Below are positions 29,392 through 36,569 of a DNA stretch of 47,063 nt, piece by piece. The translations under genes and the position numbers were made by a program. Numbering within the stretch: the stretch's first letter is position 1; each line of letters begins with the position of its first letter. The DNA lies in the IMG/VR virus record IMGVR_UViG_3300021406_000005, positions 1 to 47,063 of that record; one strand, written 5' to 3'. This DNA is from a virus. Below the pieces are notes generated by a model. It was not told the DNA's origin, made no database searches, and saw only the letters and a program-made list of their open reading frames with translations.

Positions 29392-30335
29392 CCTGGGGCC
29401 AGCTTCGGCTGCAGCTGCAAACCTCGGCGCCCGAGATCCCGCTCGATCTGCTCGACGAGTGGCTGAACACGCGCTATGCCGCAGTTCTCGACGCGACGGA
29501 CTGGATTGGCCGCAAGGCGCATGCCATGATCCAGACCCAGGCCGCCTACCAGTCGGGCACGGACACGGTGACGGCTACGGTGGGGTCGAACGCCATCACC
29601 AGCCTCGGAACCACGTGGACGATTGCCATCACGGGCCAGAAATTCTACATCCCGGGCGACACGGCGGTTTACACAGCAACTTACGTAAGCGGAACGAGCC
29701 TCACGATTGACCGGCCTTACGAAGGCAACGGCTCCGACGCGCCGGGAACGGTTTACGCCAAGGCCTCCTACGTCTTCATGCAGAACGTGTACACGCTGCC
29801 GGCCGACTCGGATAGCGTGGTCACGGTGCTCGATCCGATCACGGGCGAGCCCCTGCAGAGCTTTACGAAAGACGGCCTCGACGCATCGGTCGGCGCGCGG
29901 ACGCTGGTGGGCTATCCGCAATCGTGGGCCGAGTACGACGACAGCCCGGAGTCTTCCCCGCCCGTGCTGCATCAGATCGAGCTCTATCCCCCACCACTCT
30001 ACGCGCGCGGTTTCCCGCTCGAATACCTGCGCAACGCCAACGCCTTCGACGGCATCAGCACCAGCCTGAGCCCGCTGCCCTTCATATCGAGCAACGTGCT
30101 GCTCTATGGCTGCCGGGCGGACATCCAGCTGCATCTCGAAAACTACAAGAAGGCGGAGGGTTACGAGCTGCAATTCGAAGGGGAGCTTGCGCGGTTGCTG
30201 CGGGTCGAGCATCAGCAGCGGAGAGTGAAGACTTCGGTCAAGATGGCATCGCGGTTCACCCGGCACCGGATGGCGAGGGCGGCGCGGGGACTGAACAGTT
30301 CATGGAGAGGCGGGACTTTAGGCGGCCCCAATTGA
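29388..30335 (+). CDS. Head-tail or tail adaptor protein
   Basis: A 315-aa product from TTG 29388, which overlaps the stop as TTGA; no ATG fits. The N-terminus TWGQLRLQLQTSAPEIPLDLLDEWLNTRYAAVLDAT is typical of podoviral proteins encoded before the nozzle gene. A beta insertion follows (TVTATVGSNAITSLGTTWT) and the basic helical C-terminus includes VKMASRFTRHRMARAARG. Probably part of the connector. Confidence 0.65.
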   Translation: MTWGQLRLQLQTSAPEIPLDLLDEWLNTRYAAVLDATDWIGRKAHAMIQTQAAYQSGTDTVTATVGSNAITSLGTTWTIAITGQKFYIPGDTAVYTATYVSGTSLTIDRPYEGNGSDAPGTVYAKASYVFMQNVYTLPADSDSVVTVLDPITGEPLQSFTKDGLDASVGARTLVGYPQSWAEYDDSPESSPPVLHQIELYPPPLYARGFPLEYLRNANAFDGISTSLSPLPFISSNVLLYGCRADIQLHLENYKKAEGYELQFEGELARLLRVEHQQRRVKTSVKMASRFTRHRMARAARGLNSSWRGGTLGGPN

Positions 30336-30336
30336 G

Positions 30337-30546
30337 ATGCGGCGGTTTTCGGATGGAATCGATCGCCCGGACTCGTACGACGGGACATCACTCTCGCGCG
30401 GCATCGAACAATACTTCGCGGACGCGAGAATGAAAGAAGCCTCGCGGCTGCGGACGGAGAACGCAGCCATGCGCGCGGCCGCGGCGGCTGAAATGCTTCG
30501 GAACCCAATAAACACAGGGGTTTCAGTTTCACGTGAAACCAGTTAA
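30337..30546 (+). CDS. Small helical protein
   Basis: A 69-aa product. ATG lies one base after the previous stop; its TAA overlaps the next ATG (TAATG). Charged and helical (RGIEQYFADARMKEASRLRTENAAMRAAAAAEML). Possibly a small virion or assembly factor. Confidence 0.65.
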   Translation: MRRFSDGIDRPDSYDGTSLSRGIEQYFADARMKEASRLRTENAAMRAAAAAEMLRNPINTGVSVSRETS

Positions 30547-31247
30547 TGCAACTCCAGGCCATGTACGGATTGACTTCGCAGCGCCTCAACGAGGGCGCGA
30601 ATCAAGGGGGACCGATCTCCTATCCGACGCTCGAAATCATCGCGGCCCTGAACGAAGCGCAGCGCCTGTTCTGTCTGCTGACCCTCGGCCTCGAGCGAAC
30701 CACGGCATGGGCCGCGGCCGGGGCGACCACGTTCTTTCACATGCTGACCACCAACGCCGGACTGTTTGCGGACTGGATTGTCCCGCTCCGGATCGCGACG
30801 GCGACAGGCGCGAAGGTGCGGCCCTCGGGGCTCGAAGAACTGAACTCCCTCGACAGCAGATGGGTGAATTCTCCGGGCGCCCCGGTTCGTTACGTTCACG
30901 TGGGCGCGGATCTTGTCGGGCTCTATCAGCAGCCTGCAGGCGGAGCAACGCTGAATGTGACTTATGCGCGCGCGCCTGTAACGCTGGTGAATCCGACTGA
31001 CGTTCCGGAGATCCCGGCGGAGTATCATCCGGCTCTCGTTGACTACGGGATCTATCGCTGCCGGCAGTCGGAAGGCGGAGCGGAGTTCGAGAAGGTTCTG
31101 CCGCTGTTCGACGGCTTTCTCGATGCGGCGCAAAAGTACGCGGACTACGTGCGGGCCCGGAATCTCGGCAGCCGGTACGACAATGTTCCGTTTGAGCTCG
31201 AATCGTTCGACCGCTCGGAGCTGATGCAGCTGCGGGGAGCCAAATAG
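30546..31247 (+). CDS. Tail/connector protein A
   Basis: A 233-aa product. YPTLEIIAALNEAQRLFCLLTLGLERTT is a helical opening typical of podoviral adaptor proteins. A beta-rich centre follows (VRYVHVGADLVGLYQQPAGGATLNVTYARAP), then an alpha-helical end in which EYHPALVDYGIYRCRQSEGGAEFEK is similar in plan to the end of the next gene. Likely one of two related ring proteins between portal and nozzle. Confidence 0.65.
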   Translation: MQLQAMYGLTSQRLNEGANQGGPISYPTLEIIAALNEAQRLFCLLTLGLERTTAWAAAGATTFFHMLTTNAGLFADWIVPLRIATATGAKVRPSGLEELNSLDSRWVNSPGAPVRYVHVGADLVGLYQQPAGGATLNVTYARAPVTLVNPTDVPEIPAEYHPALVDYGIYRCRQSEGGAEFEKVLPLFDGFLDAAQKYADYVRARNLGSRYDNVPFELESFDRSELMQLRGAK

Positions 31248-31883
31248 ATGGCCTGCGACGTCGCCAACTCGATAGCCGATGTCTGGTTTCGTCTGGGGTT
31301 TCTGTCTGCCGCGGAACTGGCGACGAACGCGCTGTGGCTGACAACGACGGAACTCTACCAGTTTGGCGACGACGCCGGAAAGCGGCTTGCCTATACGGCT
31401 GGTGTGTTCCTCGTGGTGGATTCTTCGATCAATGTTGTGGCTGCGACGCCGCTCTACGCCCTGCCGGCATCGCACGTTTTCACGGTGATCGCCTGGATTG
31501 TGTACTCGGGGCAGCCGCTCCAGATGCTGCGGATGTCGAGTGTCGGGCAATTGTTCGCGCTCGACGGTAACTGGACCGCAACGAACGGGCTTCCCCTGCG
31601 CGCTTCGCTTGATGCGGGCGGAGTGGGCAGCGTGACGCTCTACCCCGATCCGACCGTGAACGGGACGCTCAATCAGGTCTGCCAGGAGTTCCCGGCGATC
31701 GCTTCGGGTTCTTCGAGCGTCCCGGTTTCGCCGGTGATGCAGGATTACTTCAGCTACGCGCTGTTAAGTGGCTCACTCGGCAAGGAATCGGACTTCGCAA
31801 AGCCGGAAGTGGCAGGACACGCCCATGAGCGGATGAAGCTGTACGAGGCCATTGCGGCTCAGCTTTGGGGACCAGGACAATAG
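31248..31883 (+). CDS. Tail/connector protein B
   Basis: A 211-aa product starting right after the upstream TAG. It has helical ends and a beta middle (FTVIAWIVYSGQPLQMLRM, VGSVTLYPDPTVNGTLNQVC). The C-terminal VSPVMQDYFSYALLSGSLGKESDFAKPEVAGHAHERM matches the plan of the preceding protein (P..V.DY..Y....), suggesting paralogy. Ends overlapping the convergent gene at 31859. Confidence 0.65.
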   Translation: MACDVANSIADVWFRLGFLSAAELATNALWLTTTELYQFGDDAGKRLAYTAGVFLVVDSSINVVAATPLYALPASHVFTVIAWIVYSGQPLQMLRMSSVGQLFALDGNWTATNGLPLRASLDAGGVGSVTLYPDPTVNGTLNQVCQEFPAIASGSSSVPVSPVMQDYFSYALLSGSLGKESDFAKPEVAGHAHERMKLYEAIAAQLWGPGQ

Positions 31884-32098
31884 ACGAGCGAGAAGGGCTG
31901 GCCGTTCGTCGAGTCGACCATCCGCAAGGGCAGCAACCTCACGGTCGTGAACTCGTCACCGGGGAGTAGTCTAATTCCGTTCTCGTCGAACGCCGCGGAC
32001 CCCTCTTCGCAGGCCCTGAAAATCTTCTTCCTCGGAGCCGTATCGAACGGAAACTCAACGACTGCCCACGGGTAAAGCGTTTCGAACGACTGCGCCAT
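31859..32098 (-). CDS. Small protein cotranscribed with Acb2-like gene
   Basis: A 79-aa product. ATG 32098 overlaps the stop of the upstream leftward gene. The beginning AQSFETLYPWAVVEFPFDTAPRKKIFRAC precedes AFDENGIRLLPGDEFTTVRLLPLRMV, a beta-rich small domain. It may support the same anti-defence function as its neighbour. Its 3' end overlaps the convergent tail gene by 25 bases. Confidence 0.6.
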   Translation of the reverse strand: MAQSFETLYPWAVVEFPFDTAPRKKIFRACEEGSAAFDENGIRLLPGDEFTTVRLLPLRMVDSTNGQPFSLVYCPGPQS

Positions 32099-32346
32099 CA
32101 GTACTTCCCGCCATGGGTGATCGCCGAATTCGCGTCCATCCTGGCCTCGCGGATCTTGCGGATCGCCGCGCTCCGGTCGGGACACGGAGGAGCGTTCCCG
32201 ATTATGACCTTGACCGCCTCGGCCAGCGCCTCGCGAATACTCACACCCTGCGACAGTTGTTGACCAGTCCAGGCGTGATACAGGAAGGCCTCGTCTACTT
32301 CCGCCGCGACTTCCGGGGTTAGTTCCGTGGCTCTGGTGAAGTCCAT
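32098..32346 (-). CDS. Acb2/Tad1-like cyclic-nucleotide sponge candidate
   Basis: An 82-aa, all-helical product. VDEAFLYHAW (residues 17-26) is followed by a helix and then, from residue 53, PPCPDRSAAI-x-KIREARMDANSAI. This is the arrangement (F-x-YH ... P-x-R-x3-I/L-x-K-L/I-x-E/R-A-x-M-x-AN-x-AI) of phage Acb2/Vs.4 proteins. Those form hexamers that bind cyclic oligonucleotides and block CBASS (and Thoeris) immunity. It sits leftward inside the rightward virion operon, where cargo genes are common. TACGAT lies seven bases before the ATG. Family resemblance is good; ligand unknown. Confidence 0.65.
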   Translation of the reverse strand: MDFTRATELTPEVAAEVDEAFLYHAWTGQQLSQGVSIREALAEAVKVIIGNAPPCPDRSAAIRKIREARMDANSAITHGGKY

Positions 32347-32348
32347 CA

Positions 32349-32355
32349 GTCGAAT
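32349..32355 (+). promoter_or_regulatory. GTCGAAT element, N9 before GTG 32365
   Basis: CATCAGTCGAATCGTACCCCA then GTG 32365, shown as one element; it overlaps the divergent leftward TACGAT. Confidence 0.6.
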
Positions 32356-32359
32356 CGTA
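32354..32359 (-). promoter_or_regulatory. TACGAT -10-like element, N7 before ATG 32346
   Basis: Leftward TTTACG, a 17-base spacer, TACGAT, seven bases, ATG. A host-type promoter in leaderless geometry, sharing bases with the rightward phage element. Confidence 0.45.
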
Positions 32360-32364
32360 CCCCA

Positions 32365-35300
32365 GTGGGCTACGAGCGTAAATCCCTCCAGATTCTCGGC
32401 GGCGGCTTCAACATGCTTCCGCCCACCGACAAGGTGCCGATCACCGACTACCTTCTCGCGCAGAACTGGCGGGTGGATGCCCTCGGCCGTCTCGTCTCCC
32501 GCGCGGGCTACGCCCCCAAAATCTCAATCGCCGGCGCCGGAATCGCTCATAGCGCGGGCAGCTCCGGAGGCGTGGCGAGCCCGCTGTACGTCGGCTGCAA
32601 CTCCGGAGTGACCAATCCTACGAGCGCGGTCTACTACAACCAGAACGCGACTCCGATAGCCACGGGCTTCGACGGCAACCGCATCGGCTTCGCTTCCCAG
32701 AACGGCTTCATGTGGGTCATGAACCGCGGCAACCAGGGACGCCACAGCGTAGCCAACGGCTGGGAGTCGTGGAATCTCACACCACCTCCGGCGAGCCCGA
32801 CAGTGGCGGCAGGAAGTTCACCGTCGCCGACCTCGAGTGCGACGTACACCTACGGATTCGTGGGCACCACGATAGCCGCCAGCATCACAGGTGGCCCATG
32901 GACGTCGACGCCCGCATCGATGGCCGGCATCACGATCGGGATGAACCTCAGCGTCTCGAATTCCGATTTCAGCCATTACGAGGTTGTGGTGGTCACCGGA
33001 ACGACGGGCACGACGTTCGATGCCACTTACACAACGAGCAAGACCGGACCTGGAATCCTCGTCGGTTTCGCGGATTACGTCCACTCGCTCACCATCGCCG
33101 GGGCGACATATTCATTTGCGCAGAACGGGTACGCGGACAGCCAGATCGCGCTCGTCATCGCGGGCCTAGCGGGCACCGATCCCAACTGCTCGGTCACGTA
33201 CGCGGGAACGGGCAACAACGTCGTCATCACGCCCATCCCGCCCAACATCCTGATCCCGATCAGCGGATCAGACGGCAACACGCCGGAGAATCTGGCAAGC
33301 GGCTCCATCACCAGCCTGCCGAACGGAACCTATCAGTTCTATCTGACCTTCGTGTCGGCCGACCTGTCGCTCGAATCGAACCCCAGCGCGGCTTCCGATC
33401 CGGTGACCGTTGTTTCCCAGGCCATCGTGGTGACAATCCCGGGAGCCGACGCCCCTGTCGATGCGCGGATCGGCTTCGTCCGGATCTATGCGACCGGAGG
33501 AACACTGCTGCAGCCTTACCAGATCGGACAGGTTGCGTCGACCAGCGGTTCTCCGGCCACCACGTTCACCGACACCATCCCGGATCTGCAGGCCACCGCC
33601 AACGGCGTGGTCATGCCAACCACAAACGACCCTCCGCCGCCGGCAGCAGGAATCATCGGGCCGTATTTCTCACTGCTGCTCGCATGGTCGACCGCGGCCA
33701 AAGTGAACCGGCTGTTCTGGACGAACGCAGGCCTTCCCCAATACTGGCCAGGCTCGGCCGATGCGCAGGTCGGCAACTGGGTGGACGTGGGGGACGACGG
33801 AGAAGCAATTGTCTGGTGCTCGATCCACACCAACATGCTGGTGATCTACAAGGAGCGCACGATCTGGATGATGATCGGAAGCTCTCCGTCGACGGCCACG
33901 CTCGAAAAAGTGTACGAAGGCTGCGGTCTCGTCGGGCAGTTTGCGCTGGCACCGGCCGGGATGATCGATTACTTCGTGGGCGCGAACGGGCTGAATGTTT
34001 TCGACATGAACGCGGTGCACGAAGTCTCGGGGGCGATTCTCCCGATCTTCAATCAGAACTTGAGTAACAACGGAGAACTCACGCCGCCAGGGTCGGTCCT
34101 TGCCGGGACCGCCAATAACTCGACTTCGACGGCCGCGTATGCGATCGCGCTGGGCCACGCGAACGGAAAGCTGTACGTGTCCTACCCCGACAAGGGCGGC
34201 GATCGCTGCACCATGGTCTACAACGAAGGGAACCAGCCGGAGACGAACGCTTATATCGGGGCGCAGCCGGGCAAGTGGTTCTACCACCGCAACGCCGGAG
34301 GCCTCGGATTCTTCGGCTTCCTCTTTGACGGGACCGCCATGCTCGGACTCTCGGGGCCGCTCGGCGGGGCGGCGGTGGGCTGGAACGTCGACGACTTCCG
34401 CGGGTTTCTCGTCGAGGACCCGGACACGGCGGCGATCAGTTGCGTCTATCAGTCGCACTACGAAAACTGCGGGCAGCCGGACAATCCGAAAATCTGGCTG
34501 GAAGTGGTGATCGACATTGAGCTCGCCGGCGACTCGGCGAGCGTGTACGCGGGGTTCAACGGCGGCATCCTGGCTCTGACGTCGATCGGCACCATCTCGG
34601 CGTCGGGCCGGTCTCAGACCTCGTTCGCTCTGGGAGGCCCCCTCACAAAGAACGTCTCGATCGCCGTCGTTGTGCCGGCGACCGCGGGCGTCGTGATCCT
34701 GCACAACGTCTACATTTACTTCTATCTCGAAGAGAGGTACGCGCTCGCCGCTTACACGCTTCCCTCGGATCTCGGGGTGGGAAAGATCAAGCAATGCAAA
34801 GAAGTCGAGCTCGACATCAACAACGCGGTCGGCACGGCCACGCTGCATGTGGCTTCGGATCTGCCCGGTAATGCGATGGCGGTTCGGGAGACGATCACGA
34901 TCCCGCTTGGGACTCAGCGGCGCATTTACAAGTTCCCGTTCGCGACGATCGAGGGCCTGCTCTGGCAGGTTGCCGTGACTGCCTCGGGCGCGAACGTCTT
35001 CCAGCTCTACGGCGCCCGCGTGCTGATGCGCGTCATGGCCGTTTACGTGGAAGGCTATGAATCGACAGCCGGGTTTGTGTGGGACTCGATGCAGCAGGAC
35101 CTGGGCGACGGAGACGTCAAAACCTTCGACCAGATCCGGTTCGACATGGAGGCCGGTGGAGCTTCGACGGTCACGATGCTGACCGATCTGCCAGGCGAGT
35201 CTTTCAGCATTCGGGCCAACTCACTGGCACTGACAGCCGGTGGGACATCCCGCGCATGGGTGACCGTTCCCCTGCCCGACCCTTATGGCGCATCGGCAAT

Positions 35301-35850
35301 TGAGGGGCGATCGGTCCAACTGCAGGTGACGGGCAACACCGGATTCAAGCTCTACAAAGCCCAGGTGAGGGCGAACAGAGTCGGGCGCTACCTGATGGGC
35401 ACGGCTCCGGATTCGGCGAATGACGCCTTCACCACACTCGAATTCGATTTTGCTTCGGAGCGGGCGAAGGTGTTTAAGCGCCTCGAAATCGATATGCGGG
35501 CCAACGGGACAGTGTTCTTCACCATCATCACGGACCAGTCGGGTACTCTTGCAACGATCTCCGGGCCCACGGGCCTGGCAGCGTCGGGACGCCAAACCGT
35601 GATGCTGCCGATGCCGCCGGGAGTGCGGGGGCGCCTGATGCGCCTGATCCTGACGTCGACCGCGGCGGCGCGAATCTACAAGATCCGGGTGTGGACCAGA
35701 CCGCTGAGTGAGCCGAACGGGAACTGGAAGTGGGAAGACTTTCCACTTGAGACTTCGGATGTTGTCGCCTCGTGGAAGGACCTGATCGCGGAGGAGACAA
35801 CCCCGGTGTGGCAGTGGGTCGATATCCCGTTCACGGTGACGGACGCATGA
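32365..35850 (+). CDS. Large tail protein, nozzle/DNA-stabilisation-like
   Basis: A 1161-aa product. After DYLLAQNWRVDALGRLVSRAG the N-terminal 350 residues are Ser/Thr/Gly-rich beta structure. A central part contains VNRLFWTNAGLPQYWPGSADA, then NWVDVGDDGEAIVW, then MLVIYKERTIWMMIG, the recurring pattern of podoviral tail nozzle or packaged-DNA-stabilising proteins. Three similar C-terminal blocks follow (each with a strand, an F-D-M/L-D element and a V/IP-LP turn, about 830-1130), like repeated jelly-roll modules. GTG 32365 is set by GTCGAAT. Probably the bulk of the short tail. Confidence 0.7.
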   Translation: MGYERKSLQILGGGFNMLPPTDKVPITDYLLAQNWRVDALGRLVSRAGYAPKISIAGAGIAHSAGSSGGVASPLYVGCNSGVTNPTSAVYYNQNATPIATGFDGNRIGFASQNGFMWVMNRGNQGRHSVANGWESWNLTPPPASPTVAAGSSPSPTSSATYTYGFVGTTIAASITGGPWTSTPASMAGITIGMNLSVSNSDFSHYEVVVVTGTTGTTFDATYTTSKTGPGILVGFADYVHSLTIAGATYSFAQNGYADSQIALVIAGLAGTDPNCSVTYAGTGNNVVITPIPPNILIPISGSDGNTPENLASGSITSLPNGTYQFYLTFVSADLSLESNPSAASDPVTVVSQAIVVTIPGADAPVDARIGFVRIYATGGTLLQPYQIGQVASTSGSPATTFTDTIPDLQATANGVVMPTTNDPPPPAAGIIGPYFSLLLAWSTAAKVNRLFWTNAGLPQYWPGSADAQVGNWVDVGDDGEAIVWCSIHTNMLVIYKERTIWMMIGSSPSTATLEKVYEGCGLVGQFALAPAGMIDYFVGANGLNVFDMNAVHEVSGAILPIFNQNLSNNGELTPPGSVLAGTANNSTSTAAYAIALGHANGKLYVSYPDKGGDRCTMVYNEGNQPETNAYIGAQPGKWFYHRNAGGLGFFGFLFDGTAMLGLSGPLGGAAVGWNVDDFRGFLVEDPDTAAISCVYQSHYENCGQPDNPKIWLEVVIDIELAGDSASVYAGFNGGILALTSIGTISASGRSQTSFALGGPLTKNVSIAVVVPATAGVVILHNVYIYFYLEERYALAAYTLPSDLGVGKIKQCKEVELDINNAVGTATLHVASDLPGNAMAVRETITIPLGTQRRIYKFPFATIEGLLWQVAVTASGANVFQLYGARVLMRVMAVYVEGYESTAGFVWDSMQQDLGDGDVKTFDQIRFDMEAGGASTVTMLTDLPGESFSIRANSLALTAGGTSRAWVTVPLPDPYGASAIEGRSVQLQVTGNTGFKLYKAQVRANRVGRYLMGTAPDSANDAFTTLEFDFASERAKVFKRLEIDMRANGTVFFTIITDQSGTLATISGPTGLAASGRQTVMLPMPPGVRGRLMRLILTSTAAARIYKIRVWTRPLSEPNGNWKWEDFPLETSDVVASWKDLIAEETTPVWQWVDIPFTVTDA

Positions 35851-36542
35851 GCGGCCAGATTCCCGGCATCCCCCAGGCGGCAACCGGGACAATTCTTGTC
35901 AACCACATCAACGACAGGCTGCGGAGGATTTCGCAGGAGCTGGGTCCGGGCGCTACGGGCAAGCAGGGCATACAGGGAATCCCCGGAACGTCCAGCGGAA
36001 CGCTCACTGCCGGGGAGGCGGCTTACGCCAATACCGTGACGAGCGCAACGCTGACGCCCGACCTCACGAAGTCCAACATTCAGCAGGTGGTCATCCCGGG
36101 CGCCTCGACAACCGCGTCGGCGAGCAGTGGCGCATCGAGCATCACCGTGGCGTCTGCAACCGGGATTGCGATCGGCGAGCTGGTGCAGGGGGCCGGGATC
36201 GCGGCGGGGTCCCTCGTCGGACCGGGCTATGCGGGAGGAACGACGGTACCCCTGACGATCAACACGACCGGGATTCTCAGCACCACCCCGGTGACCTTCA
36301 GCACCACGACGATCGCACTCACCCAGCCGAGCGGCCTGCCCACCGGCAGCTTCAGCTGGTCGCTGGTGGCCGACAATTCGAATGCCGCGGCCTGCGCCCT
36401 CATTCCGGACGGGACCTACGGGATGGCGGCCGGGGTCCCCATAAATCCGGGCACGCGCACGGTGCTCAACTTCGTCACGACGCAGAGCGGTAACACGACC
36501 CAGATTTCCGTGGTGGCGAATCAGGCCATCATCCCCCTGTGA
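35847..36542 (+). CDS. Tail fibre/spike adaptor with short collagen-like segment
   Basis: A 231-aa product, ATGA overlap. The helical start (ILVNHINDRLRRISQEL) is followed by a collagen-like GATGKQGIQGIPG at about residue 36-48. The long beta-rich Ser/Thr/Ala region has two mid repeats (ASSITVASATGIAIGELVQG, VPLTINTTGILS). It looks like a trimeric stalk linking the spike to the nozzle. Ends 27 bases before the spike start. Confidence 0.6.
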   Translation: MSGQIPGIPQAATGTILVNHINDRLRRISQELGPGATGKQGIQGIPGTSSGTLTAGEAAYANTVTSATLTPDLTKSNIQQVVIPGASTTASASSGASSITVASATGIAIGELVQGAGIAAGSLVGPGYAGGTTVPLTINTTGILSTTPVTFSTTTIALTQPSGLPTGSFSWSLVADNSNAAACALIPDGTYGMAAGVPINPGTRTVLNFVTTQSGNTTQISVVANQAIIPL

Positions 36543-36554
36543 ACTAACCCGCCA

Positions 36555-36561
36555 GTCGAAT
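36555..36561 (+). promoter_or_regulatory. GTCGAAT element, N8 before tailspike GTG
   Basis: CAGTCGAATAGCCGGTA then GTG 36570, base-for-base the same as the portal signal. Confidence 0.7.
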
Positions 36562-36569
36562 AGCCGGTA

